From: an uncultured bacterium
GTDB taxonomy: Bacteria > Cyanobacteriota > Vampirovibrionia > Gastranaerophilales > Gastranaerophilaceae
Length of the DNA stretch: 64,000 nt
Assembly (NCBI GenBank): GCA_958366705.1
Contig: CATXCB010000010.1
Location: 1-64,000 of the forward strand
Reading direction: 5' to 3'
The position numbers and the translations under genes are program-made. This document shows positions 16,251-25,554 of the stretch, piece after piece (positions within the stretch are counted from its first letter, which is position 1; each line of letters begins with the position of its first letter). The notes under the pieces are model-generated. The model did not search any database. It was not told where the DNA came from and worked only from the letters and a program-made list of their open reading frames with translations.

Positions 16251-16288
16251 TATTCATTCCAAATATAAAATTATACTTGGAATGAATA
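16251..16288. repeat. 38-nt near-perfect palindrome between ccdA-like gene and ribH
   Basis: TATTCATTCCAAATATAA, two As, then its inverted copy with one mismatch. It lies 3' of the ccdA-like gene and 5' of ribH on the minus strand. No T run follows, so it is not a standard terminator. It may act as an mRNA 3' end stabiliser or an operator. Confidence 0.6.
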
Positions 16289-16318
16289 ATTTACCATATT
16301 ATGATACAACATTAATGG

Positions 16319-17017
16319 TTATTTTACAAGGATTGCACCGAAAATCTTATAAAAAATATATAATGAAACTAGTAGCAATAGTAAACCGCTAACTTTCATT
16401 ATTTTTTCAGATAAATTGTAAAATTTTTCATTAGTTTTAATTTTTGATGTTAGAAACCCTGCAATAATAAGGATTAGTCCTTGTCCTATAGAAAATAAGA
16501 ATAACATTATGACGGCAGAGCTTATTTTTGCTGAAATAGATGCAAATGCCATTATACTTGCTAATATTGGTGTTGAACAAGGTGTGCCGATTAGAGCAAA
16601 AATTGCACCGAGTATAAGCGGGTATAAGAATTCATTATTAACATTATTTTTAGGAACCTCTTTAATAATTGGAGGTAAATCAAAATCTATCACCCCGAGT
16701 ATTTTAAGACCCATAATCATAATGATAGAAGCTACAACAATTGCAAAATATGGATTCCCGATAAAGATTTTGCCTGTAATTGCACAGATTGCTCCTATTA
16801 CGGAAAATACAAGACCCGTACCGATTACAAAGAAAATCATTTGTATAAGTGTTTTTAACGGTTTTTCATCAGAGTACCCGCCTATATATCCGATAATTAA
16901 CGGAAGCATAGAAAGCGAACACGGAGATATTGATGAAATTAGCCCGCCTAGAAATGCTGCACCAAATAATATATAAATACTGCTTTGTGTAGAAAAAAGC
17001 TGTGTTAAGTTTTCCAT
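16319..17017 (-). CDS. CcdA/DsbD-like thiol-electron transporter
   Basis: 232 residues with about six transmembrane helices, the size of CcdA. Two conserved Pro-Cys sites (SSISPCSLSMLP near 29-38 and IGTPCSTPILA near 145-155) carry reducing equivalents across the inner membrane. It overlaps the preceding thioredoxin-like gene by one base (TAATG), so the pair very likely forms one electron relay to the periplasm. Confidence 0.9.
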   Translation of the reverse strand: MENLTQLFSTQSSIYILFGAAFLGGLISSISPCSLSMLPLIIGYIGGYSDEKPLKTLIQMIFFVIGTGLVFSVIGAICAITGKIFIGNPYFAIVVASIIMIMGLKILGVIDFDLPPIIKEVPKNNVNNEFLYPLILGAIFALIGTPCSTPILASIMAFASISAKISSAVIMLFLFSIGQGLILIIAGFLTSKIKTNEKFYNLSEKIMKVSGLLLLLVSLYIFYKIFGAILVK

Positions 17018-17406
17018 TATTTTAGTCCTTTAATGTATTGTTCCATTTGTTCTACAGGAAGTGATGATTCAATTCTTTTATATTGTGTTCCGTCAGAGTT
17101 AACCATAATAATTGTAGGCACAAGCTGTACATGATATTTTTTTATCAACGCATTATTCATATCATTACGGTTGTCAACAATAATTTCTGTGTAATTAAAT
17201 TTATCCTGATATTTTGGCAATAATTCTTTGAATACTTTATTTACTTCCTTACATTCAAGGCACATTGTGGATGTAAATTTAATAACTTCAGGTTTCCCCT
17301 CTGCTCTTGCGATACTTGCGTTGTCTTTATTAAATGTTAATCCGAAAAATGCCAGAACAGGTATGATTAAAATTGCAAGAATTGTAATAATAGATTTTTT
17401 ATTCAT
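17017..17406 (-). CDS. Membrane-anchored thioredoxin-like protein
   Basis: 129 residues. An N-terminal hydrophobic anchor (about 5-23) is followed by a thioredoxin fold with redox motif Cys49-Leu-Glu-Cys52 (STMCLECKEV) and the cis-Pro segment VQLVPTIIM. It faces the periplasm by topology and is expected to be reduced by the CcdA-like partner directly downstream. Substrates could be apocytochromes or mis-oxidised exported proteins. No cytochrome genes are in the window. Confidence 0.88.
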   Translation of the reverse strand: MNKKSIITILAILIIPVLAFFGLTFNKDNASIARAEGKPEVIKFTSTMCLECKEVNKVFKELLPKYQDKFNYTEIIVDNRNDMNNALIKKYHVQLVPTIIMVNSDGTQYKRIESSLPVEQMEQYIKGLK

Positions 17407-17659
17407 AAGTAAATCTCCTCTTTTATGTTTATATCATATTATTACAAAGAATTTGAGATTTTTGCAATAATCTGTTGGGTAGATTGTTTACAATTGAATT
17501 TTTATTGTATTCTTTCCTGTTTATCAAAACAAAAACTGTCAATTGCCTTATCTGTCAAATTTAAATATAAAATATTCCCACTTTTATATGATTGCAGATG
17601 AACAAATATATGATGTAATCGTTAGTATACATGTATATCTAATAGGATTTAGCAAATTA

Positions 17660-19108
17660 ATGCTGAAAAAAATAATCATAGCAATATGTTTAATAATTAT
17701 TTTTATACCGTGTAAGGCTGCAGCTATAGAAGATATAAAAATTGAAAAAGGGGCTGTATTAACTTTAAACGATTGTATATCTATTGCACTTAATAATAAT
17801 CCAGCAATTAGAAATGCTCGATACAATTACGGGCTTTCAAAGTCAAATGTAGGTATTGCACGTTCTGAATTTTTTCCGACATTAGGAGTTGGAACAGGGT
17901 ATAAATTCAATGATACGAGTACAAACAGATATACAATGAATACAAATACTTATTCTGTTGAAGCAACGTTAAATCAGCTGCTGTGGAATTTTGGACGAAC
18001 AAATGCTCATATAAAAATGCAAAAGTTTTATATGATAGCAGATGAGTATATGTTTTATAATTCTGTTCGAGAAACAACATTTCTTGTGAAACAAAGATAT
18101 TTTGAAGTTCTTGCAGCCAGAGCAACAATGTTTATTAATAAAGCTTATGTAGATATAAATGAACGAAATTATCTTAGAACTAAGGCTTATTTTGAAGAAG
18201 GTTTGAAATCTAAAATTGATTTAGTTAATGCAGAAGTTACATTGAGTGACTCCAAAATTTCTCTTGTTGAATCCGAAAAAACTTATAAAAATGCACTTGT
18301 AAATTTAAACAATTCAATGTATGTTTCAAGGGCACCTTTATACTCAATTGAGGGGACCGAGGGATTTAATGTGCAAAATAATCTTGCTCCGGTTGATTTG
18401 ACTCAAATAACAAAGCCGGATGATAAAGAAATTAACAAATTACCGGTTAATGTGAAAGATGCAAAACTCTCTACAGCAGTTGAAAAATTGGAGTATTTGA
18501 CAAATTATGAAGTAAGCGAATTCCCTTATACTTTCGAAGATTGTATAAAAATGGCTTATGAAAACAGGGCAGATTTAAAAGCTTATAACTCAACACTTGA
18601 TGCAGTTAAGGCAAATTTATTATATACAAAAAAACTTTATTATCCTGCATTGTCTGCTAATGCAGGTTATGGCTGGAGAGATACTAATTCTACAAGTTCA
18701 TTTAATGTTGGTGTTAATTTATCAAGTTCGCTAAATATAATGAATCAGAAGTATCAGGTTGATGCTGCAAAATATCAGGTTGATATTGCAGAAAATTCTT
18801 TAAATCAATTAAATCAGGATATTTATTTTGAAGTGCAAAATGCTTATATAAATATGGTGCAGCTTGAAAAACAAATTCCTTTACTATCGGTTAAAGTTCG
18901 TCAGACTCTTGAAAATTATGAACTTGCAGAAGGTAGATATTATGTCGGTCTGGGCGATTATATTCAATTGCAGGATGCAAAAGTTAACTATAATAATGCT
19001 CAGGTTTCTTATATTGAAACTATATATAAATACAATGTGGCACGTGCAAATCTTGAAAGTGTTATAGCTATGCCGCAAAAAGTTACTGTTACTTTAGAGG
19101 ATAAATAA
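17660..19108 (+). CDS. TolC-family outer-membrane efflux channel
   Basis: 482 residues from ATG 17660. Upstream in-frame starts would put 39 extra residues before the signal peptide (MLKKIIIAICLIIIFIPCKAA). Two repeats of the OEP domain are visible, each with long helices and a beta segment: ALNNNPAIRNARYNYGLSKS...PTLGVGTGY and AYENRADLKAYNSTLDAVKA...PALSANAGYG. It should trimerise into the outer-membrane duct for the MacAB-type pump that follows, with a one-base gap. Confidence 0.9.
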   Translation: MLKKIIIAICLIIIFIPCKAAAIEDIKIEKGAVLTLNDCISIALNNNPAIRNARYNYGLSKSNVGIARSEFFPTLGVGTGYKFNDTSTNRYTMNTNTYSVEATLNQLLWNFGRTNAHIKMQKFYMIADEYMFYNSVRETTFLVKQRYFEVLAARATMFINKAYVDINERNYLRTKAYFEEGLKSKIDLVNAEVTLSDSKISLVESEKTYKNALVNLNNSMYVSRAPLYSIEGTEGFNVQNNLAPVDLTQITKPDDKEINKLPVNVKDAKLSTAVEKLEYLTNYEVSEFPYTFEDCIKMAYENRADLKAYNSTLDAVKANLLYTKKLYYPALSANAGYGWRDTNSTSSFNVGVNLSSSLNIMNQKYQVDAAKYQVDIAENSLNQLNQDIYFEVQNAYINMVQLEKQIPLLSVKVRQTLENYELAEGRYYVGLGDYIQLQDAKVNYNNAQVSYIETIYKYNVARANLESVIAMPQKVTVTLEDK

Positions 19109-19109
19109 T

Positions 19110-20315
19110 ATGCAATTAAATGATATTATAATTAAATTTGCCCAAAAAAGAGTAATAATTCCGCTTGGAATGGCTTTAATTTTAGGAATTGTACTTTATG
19201 CACATGTGAAATCAAATCAAGTTCATTATGAAACCTGTAAGTTAGAAAAATGCACTATTACTCAGGTAGTTGAGGCTTCAGGGACAATAAATCCGGTAAA
19301 TACGGTTAGTGTTGGTTCTACCGTATCCGGATTGATGAAAGAAATTTATGTTGATTACAACTCGGAAGTAAAAAAAGGTCAGCTTTTAGCTCAAATTGAC
19401 CCTGCAAATTTTCAAGCTTCTGTTGATCAAAACAGGGCTCAGATAAATAATGCAGAGGCTAATCTTGCTAAATTAAATGCGGAAATGGTTATGGCTCAAA
19501 AAACATATAATAGATATAAAAATCTTTATGAAAAAAATTTTATCGCCAGAAGTGAGCTTGACCAGGCTGAAAGTGATTATCTTGCAAAAAAAGCGTCAAT
19601 AGGAGCGCAAAAAGCTTCTATAAGACAAGCTCGAGCAAATTATAATACTGCTATGACGAATTTGGGATATACCAGAATAATAGCTCCAGTTGACGGTACA
19701 ATTATTTCTCGAGATATCGATGTAGGACAGCCTGTTGCTGCCAGTTTCCAAGCTCCAGAGCTTTTTACGATAGCGCAGGATTTAACAAAAATGCAAATAG
19801 AAGTTAATGTTTCCGAAGCCGATATTGGTAAAGTTAAAGAAGGACAAGATGTTGAATACAATCTTGACGGATATCCTGATACAACTTTTTATGGTAAAGT
19901 TACGCAGGTAAGACTTGACTCTACTGTAACGTCAAATGTTGTAACTTATACTGTGATTGTTAGTGTTAGTAATGAAGATTTAAAGCTTAAACCTGGCATG
20001 ACTGCGAATGTTTCTATTATCACAAGCAGGAATATAGATGTCATGTGTGCACCTACTGTAGCTTTAAAGTTTACACCGGAAACAACCGGTCAAAAATATA
20101 AACATCAGGGTATCTGGATTCTTGATAACGGAAAACCGTTAAGGGTTGATATAAAGCAAGGTGCAAGTGATGATTCTAACGTTGAAATAATTTCAAAACG
20201 TGTAAAATTGGGGGATGAAGTCATAATAGGTTCAACCGGCGGAAAAGCTGCAAAACAAATGAATACTCCTCAGTCCGGCAGACGACGCGGTGGTCCTCCT
20301 GGAATGTTCAGATAA
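19110..20315 (+). CDS. MacA-like periplasmic membrane-fusion protein
   Basis: 401 residues. An N-terminal anchor (about 15-33), lipoyl halves (VEASGTINPVNTVSVGSTVS and ARIIAPVDGTIISRDIDVG-type segments), an alpha-hairpin coiled coil (about 95-165) and a beta-barrel domain (KLKPGMTANVSIIT). The basic Gly/Pro C-terminus (RRRGGPPGMFR) is typical of MacA-type adaptors. It links the inner-membrane permease to TolC. Confidence 0.92.
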   Translation: MQLNDIIIKFAQKRVIIPLGMALILGIVLYAHVKSNQVHYETCKLEKCTITQVVEASGTINPVNTVSVGSTVSGLMKEIYVDYNSEVKKGQLLAQIDPANFQASVDQNRAQINNAEANLAKLNAEMVMAQKTYNRYKNLYEKNFIARSELDQAESDYLAKKASIGAQKASIRQARANYNTAMTNLGYTRIIAPVDGTIISRDIDVGQPVAASFQAPELFTIAQDLTKMQIEVNVSEADIGKVKEGQDVEYNLDGYPDTTFYGKVTQVRLDSTVTSNVVTYTVIVSVSNEDLKLKPGMTANVSIITSRNIDVMCAPTVALKFTPETTGQKYKHQGIWILDNGKPLRVDIKQGASDDSNVEIISKRVKLGDEVIIGSTGGKAAKQMNTPQSGRRRGGPPGMFR

Positions 20316-20333
20316 AATAGAAAGGAATTAGTT

Positions 20334-21476
20334 ATGATATCTCAAAAAGAACGTGAATTTATAAATCAAATCACAATCAAACTTACTAATTATGAAGAAG
20401 AACGTAGAAAAAGATTATCTAATTTTATACTTACTGAAATTATAACACTTGCTATAACGTATATAAGCTATAAAGGATGTTTATTCTTTATTTCAAAAGA
20501 TATAGGTTTTCTCATATTAATATGCGGACTATCAATGCTTTTTGCACCAATATTCTTTTTTGCTAATATATTTGCTACAAACAAAGAATTTAAACAATTT
20601 TTGAAACAACAATGCCAAAAAAATATTCTAAAAACTTTCAATTTAGATACAATTAAAGGTACAGAATTTTCTGAAGAAGAACTTGTTAAGAGTAATTTAT
20701 TTTCAAGATTTAATAGTCTTGAATTTGACGATGTAATTCAGGGAAAACATCATGATGTGGACTATACAATTGCAGAGGCAACATTAATTTCAAGAGGTAG
20801 AAAAAAATCATTTACCATATTTGAAGGTGTAATTGTTTCTTTTAAATCAAATAAAAAAATTGAGGCAGAAACTCTTGTTACCTCCAAAGGAGATGCTAAT
20901 ATAAGAAATTATCCTGCAGTGATAAAATTTCAAATAAGCTTGCTTATTATTCCTGGAATATTATTACCATTTGTCTTTTCTGTTATTGTTTTTTTCAAAT
21001 TCATAATCCCTGCGAGTGGAATTTTACCTGAAATCTTTAGTAGTAGTTTCATAATAACTAATTTAATATCTTTTATTCTATATTTTGCGCTTCCATTATC
21101 GATTATATCAATTTTTTTATATGTATATCATGTTCAAAAAAAGAAAATGCAGGATGTTAAACTGGAATCTGCTTTATTTGAAAAACAATTTAATGTATAC
21201 ACAAAAAACCAGGTAGAAGCACGTTATCTTTTATCTCCTGCGTTTATGGACAGATTACAAAACCTTAGAACAGCCTTTGGAACTCAAAAAATTAAATGTT
21301 CGTTTTTTGATGACCAAATAATGTTTGCAATTTCGACACGCAAAGACTTATTTGAACTTGGAAGTCTATTCAAACCGCTTTCAAGTAACTCTGATGTAGA
21401 AAAGTTTTACAAAGAACTATCCTCAGTTCAACAAATGATTGACCACTTTAGGCTTTCTCAAAAAACAGGATTATAA
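20334..21476 (+). CDS. DUF3137-like membrane protein in the MacAB operon
   Basis: 380 residues. An N-terminal cytoplasmic helix, two helices (about 27-47 and 52-75), a soluble domain (about 100-195, FTIFEGVIVSFKSNK), two more helices (about 200-265) and a C-terminal soluble part with ARYLLSPAFMDRLQNLRTAF and RKDLFELGSLFKPL, which resemble DUF3137 proteins. Function unknown. AAAGGAATTAGTT precedes the ATG. It sits between the adaptor and the ABC ATPase with gaps of 18 and 2 bases, so it is co-transcribed with the pump. Confidence 0.8.
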   Translation: MISQKEREFINQITIKLTNYEEERRKRLSNFILTEIITLAITYISYKGCLFFISKDIGFLILICGLSMLFAPIFFFANIFATNKEFKQFLKQQCQKNILKTFNLDTIKGTEFSEEELVKSNLFSRFNSLEFDDVIQGKHHDVDYTIAEATLISRGRKKSFTIFEGVIVSFKSNKKIEAETLVTSKGDANIRNYPAVIKFQISLLIIPGILLPFVFSVIVFFKFIIPASGILPEIFSSSFIITNLISFILYFALPLSIISIFLYVYHVQKKKMQDVKLESALFEKQFNVYTKNQVEARYLLSPAFMDRLQNLRTAFGTQKIKCSFFDDQIMFAISTRKDLFELGSLFKPLSSNSDVEKFYKELSSVQQMIDHFRLSQKTGL

Positions 21477-21478
21477 TT

Positions 21479-22195
21479 ATGGATTTTATCGAAGTAAAAA
21501 ACGCTATAAAAACTTACCAAACAGGTGAAGATTCGTTTAATGCATTAAACGACGTTTCATTGACTGTAAAAAAAGGTGAGTTTGTAGCTATTATGGGGAC
21601 TTCTGGTTCAGGTAAATCCACCTTTATGAATATGCTTGGCACTCTTGATAAACCTAATTCAGGTTCTTATTTTCTGGACGGAGAAGATATGCTTAATCTT
21701 GACAGTAACAGTCTGGCAAGGGTTCGCTGCGAAAAAATGGGGTTTGTTTTTCAAGGTTTTAATTTGATTTCGAGAACTTCGGCAATAGATAATGTAATGC
21801 TTCCAATGATTTATAAAGGTGTTCCGGAAGAAGAACGTATTGAGCGTGGTAAATGGGCATTAAAAATTGTTGGGCTTGAAAATCGTGAAGCTCATATGCC
21901 AAATCAAATGTCAGGCGGGCAGCAGCAAAGAGTTGCAATTGCACGTGCTCTTGTTAATGATGCGCCGTTAATTCTTGCGGATGAACCTACCGGAAATCTT
22001 GATACCAGAACAAGTATAGAGGTTATGGAATTTTTTGTCCGTTTAAATGAAGAAATGGGTAAAACTATTGTGCTGGTTACTCATGAACCTGATATTGCAG
22101 AATATACCAAACGTGTTGTTAAGTTTAAAGACGGTAATATAGTTCATGATGAACCAAAAGAAAAATGGCTTGCGCATAGAACAAGAGAAACATAA
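21479..22195 (+). CDS. MacB/LolD-type ABC transporter ATPase
   Basis: 238 residues. Walker A GTSGSGKST (about 39-47), Q-loop, signature MSGGQQQRVAIARAL, Walker B LILADEPTGNLD, and H-loop VLVTHEPD. It belongs to the mechanotransmission group (MacB, LolD, FtsE). Here ATPase and permease are separate polypeptides, whereas E. coli MacB is a fusion. Confidence 0.96.
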   Translation: MDFIEVKNAIKTYQTGEDSFNALNDVSLTVKKGEFVAIMGTSGSGKSTFMNMLGTLDKPNSGSYFLDGEDMLNLDSNSLARVRCEKMGFVFQGFNLISRTSAIDNVMLPMIYKGVPEEERIERGKWALKIVGLENREAHMPNQMSGGQQQRVAIARALVNDAPLILADEPTGNLDTRTSIEVMEFFVRLNEEMGKTIVLVTHEPDIAEYTKRVVKFKDGNIVHDEPKEKWLAHRTRET

Positions 22196-22203
22196 GTCCT
22201 TTA

Positions 22204-22220
22204 CCCTCATCTTTTGAGGG
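22204..22220. repeat. Short hairpin between ATPase and permease genes
   Basis: CCCTCA-tcttt-TGAGGG in the 44-base gap, just before the permease ribosome binding site. It resembles the CCCTC...GAGGG hairpin at 42021. Confidence 0.5.
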
Positions 22221-22239
22221 GGAGATAAGAGGTGTTAAA

Positions 22240-23469
22240 ATGCTCGATTTTAAATCAATACTGAAAATGGCGACAATTTCGCTGAAAATAAATAAAATGA
22301 GGTCAATGCTTACCAGTCTGGGTATTATTATCGGAGTGAGTGCTGTGATTATTATGTTAGCAGTTGGTACAGGTGCCAGTAAAAAAATTGCAAAAGATAT
22401 GGAATCTATGGGAAGTAATCTTCTTATGGTTCGTTCTGCTTCTGCAAAATCAGGAGGGGTAAGAATGGGTATGGGAACCCGTCCGACACTTACTCTTAAA
22501 GATGCCGAGGCTATTTCAAAGAAAGCTCGAGGGGTTTTAGCACTTGCGCCATATTCATCTGAAACACAGCAGGTTACTTATGGAAACCAAAACTGGTCAA
22601 CTTCTATTGGAGGTACTACTCAACCGTACTTTTTTATCAGAAATTATGAAATAGAATCAGGGAGAGGTTTTTTACCTGAAGATAATAAAAACAGTACAAA
22701 AGTTGCAATTTTAGGTCAAACTGTCTCAACAGAACTGTTCGGGGATGTTGATCCTATTGGAAAAACTATTCGTATTGGAAATGTCCCGTTTAAAGTGGTA
22801 GGTTTGTTAAAAGCTAAAGGTTCCAGCGGTATGGGACACGATCAGGATGACTTAATATTTATTCCTATAACAACTGCACAAAGAAAAGTCTTTGGTACAG
22901 ATTTTCCTGGTACTGTTAACATGATTGCAGTTAAAGCTCAAAATAGTCAGGTAATAACAATGGCTCAGGATGATATCACGGAAATACTTGCTGCACGCCA
23001 TCATATCGGTAAAAATCAAGAAAATGATTTTGAAATAAGGAATCTTGCAGAAATGCAGGAAACAATTAAATCTACAACAAAAACAATGTCATTGCTTTTA
23101 GGAGCAATCGCAGGTGTTTCTTTGATTGTAGGAGGGATAGGTATTATGAATATAATGCTTGTTTCGGTAACCGAAAGAACTAAAGAAATCGGGATTCGAA
23201 TGGCAATTGGCGCAAAAGCTTCTGATATTCGTATCCAGTTTTTGATAGAATCTTTTTTATTATCAGTAACCGGAGGTTTGATAGGAGTAGCTATAGGGAT
23301 TGTTGGTGCATGGTTGATGCATAAGTTTGCAGGTATGAATGTTTCAATTACACTATCTTCCATCCTGTTATCTTTGGGCTTTTCTGCAGCAATAGGAATT
23401 GGATTCGGGTATTATCCTGCCTATAAAGCTTCATTGTTGAATCCTATTGATGCCTTGAGATATGAGTAA
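22240..23469 (+). CDS. MacB-type ABC permease (FtsX/MacB_PCD fold)
   Basis: 409 residues. One helix near 22-45, a large periplasmic domain (about 50-280), then three helices (about 285-400) with the family signature TERTKEIGIRMAIGAKASDI. Together with the ATPase, the MacA-like adaptor and TolC it forms a tripartite pump for macrolides, peptides or lipoproteins. The substrate is not readable. AGAGGTGTTAAA precedes the ATG. Confidence 0.94.
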   Translation: MLDFKSILKMATISLKINKMRSMLTSLGIIIGVSAVIIMLAVGTGASKKIAKDMESMGSNLLMVRSASAKSGGVRMGMGTRPTLTLKDAEAISKKARGVLALAPYSSETQQVTYGNQNWSTSIGGTTQPYFFIRNYEIESGRGFLPEDNKNSTKVAILGQTVSTELFGDVDPIGKTIRIGNVPFKVVGLLKAKGSSGMGHDQDDLIFIPITTAQRKVFGTDFPGTVNMIAVKAQNSQVITMAQDDITEILAARHHIGKNQENDFEIRNLAEMQETIKSTTKTMSLLLGAIAGVSLIVGGIGIMNIMLVSVTERTKEIGIRMAIGAKASDIRIQFLIESFLLSVTGGLIGVAIGIVGAWLMHKFAGMNVSITLSSILLSLGFSAAIGIGFGYYPAYKASLLNPIDALRYE

Positions 23470-23473
23470 ACTC

Positions 23474-23845
23474 TTAAGCTTCTTCAGCTTTTGAAGATTT
23501 TTTTGTAAACAATCCGCCAATCCATTGTCCCGCTGGTTTTAATGCATGATTCCAAACCCATACAGCACCTTTGCCAATCATTTTGAACGGCCAAGCAATA
23601 ATATTTCCTGCTGTTTTTAATATCCCCGGATTTGAAATTACTGCACGTGCTGCCATACCTGTGCACATTCCGGCTGCCATTTCATTATTTACGGGCATCA
23701 TTGGTGCATATCCATATCCAAATAGTGATGGACCATACATTCCGCCCATTGGATACATTGGGCCGCACATGGGCATCATTGGACCTCCTAGCATAGGAAA
23801 GCCGTTGTTTTTTATTGTAATATTTGTTGTTTTGTTAATATGCAT
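23474..23845 (-). CDS. Met/Gly/Pro-rich hypothetical protein
   Basis: 123 residues. Residues 16-55 are Met, Gly, Pro and Tyr rich (MLGGPMMPMCGPMYPMGGMY and onward). A hydrophobic, Trp-containing C-terminal segment follows (about 78-113, NIIAWPFKMIGKGAVWVWNH). No classical signal peptide. Met-rich repeats can bind copper, but this is only a possibility. The N-terminal style recalls the first 110 residues of the transglycosylase at 7350. It converges on the permease with a 4-base gap. Confidence 0.65.
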   Translation of the reverse strand: MHINKTTNITIKNNGFPMLGGPMMPMCGPMYPMGGMYGPSLFGYGYAPMMPVNNEMAAGMCTGMAARAVISNPGILKTAGNIIAWPFKMIGKGAVWVWNHALKPAGQWIGGLFTKKSSKAEEA

Positions 23846-23929
23846 AGTTTGCCAAAATTTTATACTCTTATATATAAAAAATATATATTGCTATAATTTG
23901 CCTTTTTAAGGGTTGAAATATAATAAATC

Positions 23930-25030
23930 TTAACAATTAATACTGTCAGCTTTTGAGAGAAATTCCAACAGGCTTACGACTTTTGTCTTTTTATTATTAC
24001 TTAAAAACAATCCGTGTTTTAAGCCTATTATACAGCCGGGACAAGTAGTGATAACATAATCCGCATCTGTTTTTAGTATATTTTCAGCTTTGTTTTTTGC
24101 AATTTGTTGGGACAGTTTGAGATTTTTTACAGCAAAACTTCCCGCAAATCCGCAGCATTCATCATAATCTTGCATTTCTATATATTCAACATTTTCGCAA
24201 TTTTTTAGTATTTGTTTAAAAAAAGCGTCATTTTTCAAGTGGCAGGGTTTGTGAAATGTGATTTTTACAGGTTTGTTAAATTTAAATTTAATTCCTTTTA
24301 CAGCAATTAAATCCCCCCAATTTATTGATTTAGAAACAGACAGAGGCGGAGTTTCAATGTAATTTGAATAAGATAATATTGTGCTTTCGCAGCTTGCACA
24401 ATCTGTTATTAAGTAATCGTAATTAGTGTTTAACAGGTTCATATTGTGTTTTGCAACCTGTTCAAATCTTTTTAGATTCCCATCTGACAAAAAAGGCAGA
24501 CCGCAGCATTCAAATTCTGGTTCGATAATTTTTATATCCGAATTTTTTAAAATTTTATCTAAATAAATATCTGTATGCGGTAAAATTTGGTTGACGCAGC
24601 CTTTAAAATATACCACTGTTGTTTTTGGATTTTTTACGTCTTTTTTTGCAGGTCTGAAATTTTTTGATAGTTTAGAGACCAGTTTTATAAAATTTGTAAA
24701 AATAAGTCTGCTTTCTAAAAAGTTAATAATTTTACTTGATAAAGTTGTTTTCATATACTCAAATTTTGCAGTATTAAGAATTTTGCAGACCTCAATTCCG
24801 CTGGGGCAGAATTCGTTACATTTTCCGCATTTTAAACACATATCAAGGTATTTATTGATATTTTTTGATAGTTTTAAATCCCCTTTAGTAACTCCGTGCA
24901 GCATAATAAATTTGCCTTTGCTGACAGTGCATTCATTTTGATTTATTTTAAAAATCGGACAGGCAGTCTGGCACAATCCGCATTTTGAGCATTTGTTGAG
25001 TTCTTTTTCAAAATCTTTCAGGCTTTTCAT
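23930..25030 (-). CDS. Two-cluster Fe-S/CCG-domain oxidoreductase subunit (GlcF/HdrD-like)
   Basis: 366 residues. Two 4Fe-4S motifs near the N-terminus (CSKCGLCQTACP, CLKCGKCNEFCP) are followed by two CCG domains (FECCGLPFLSDG and DECCGFAGSF). This is the layout of glycolate oxidase subunit GlcF, GlpC and heterodisulfide reductase D-type proteins. These pass electrons from a flavoprotein dehydrogenase, but no GlcD/GlpA partner gene lies next to it. The substrate is therefore unknown. Confidence 0.9.
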   Translation of the reverse strand: MKSLKDFEKELNKCSKCGLCQTACPIFKINQNECTVSKGKFIMLHGVTKGDLKLSKNINKYLDMCLKCGKCNEFCPSGIEVCKILNTAKFEYMKTTLSSKIINFLESRLIFTNFIKLVSKLSKNFRPAKKDVKNPKTTVVYFKGCVNQILPHTDIYLDKILKNSDIKIIEPEFECCGLPFLSDGNLKRFEQVAKHNMNLLNTNYDYLITDCASCESTILSYSNYIETPPLSVSKSINWGDLIAVKGIKFKFNKPVKITFHKPCHLKNDAFFKQILKNCENVEYIEMQDYDECCGFAGSFAVKNLKLSQQIAKNKAENILKTDADYVITTCPGCIIGLKHGLFLSNNKKTKVVSLLEFLSKADSINC

Positions 25031-25164
25031 ATCAAAATCATATCATGAGTATGGGGTATCATGGTTTAAAGTTTTTTACATAATTTAATAAAACCCATAA
25101 TAAAATTAAATTTTTTTATAAATTTGCCGATATAAAAAATATCTTAGTTAAAAAGGTGAAAAAC

Positions 25165-25452
25165 ATGGCAGAACAAAGTTTTACATTTAACAGACCATAT
25201 AAACCTTTCGGGTTCAATATTCAGGTTCCGGAAAGAACATTAAAGCTTGCCGGAGATACTTTAGAAAGTATTGTTACAGCTCCTGCGGATCCGTTATTTT
25301 CTTTTTTAGAAGAAAATGAGGGGGTATTTAATGGAGATGTTGCCTTTGAAATAAACCGAACAACTGCTCAGAATTTTACAATTGGTTCTGCAATGAGAAT
25401 AGAGGATGAAAAAGTTAACGGTAGAAATCCGAGTTTTGATATGCATTTCTAA
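25165..25452 (+). CDS. Small hypothetical protein
   Basis: 95 residues from ATG 25165 (AAAAGGTG six bases upstream). A GTG at 25156 lies on that site and is unlikely. It begins MAEQSFTFNRPYKPFGFNIQ and has one helical segment in the middle (ERTLKLAGDTLESIV). No signal peptide, membrane helix or known motif. Function unknown. Confidence 0.65.
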   Translation: MAEQSFTFNRPYKPFGFNIQVPERTLKLAGDTLESIVTAPADPLFSFLEENEGVFNGDVAFEINRTTAQNFTIGSAMRIEDEKVNGRNPSFDMHF

Positions 25453-25499
25453 TGTAACTTTATATAATATTCGATTTTAATTTTTCGTTGTGTATAAGT

Positions 25500-25532
25500 A
25501 ATGCGGTTTTTAGAGAATCTAAAAACCGCATT
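25500..25532. terminator. Hairpin between convergent genes
   Basis: 15-bp perfect stem AATGCGGTTTTTAGA with a 3-base loop. Only a weak T stretch follows on either strand. It probably terminates both the 25165 gene and proC. Confidence 0.7.
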
Positions 25533-25554
25533 AGTGTCTTTATTAAGTTTTAGC

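Noticed and set aside
16209..16318. FMN riboswitch before ribH
   Set aside because: The conserved AGGNNNCGGG-type FMN aptamer segments are not present. Only the simple 38-nt palindrome is there.
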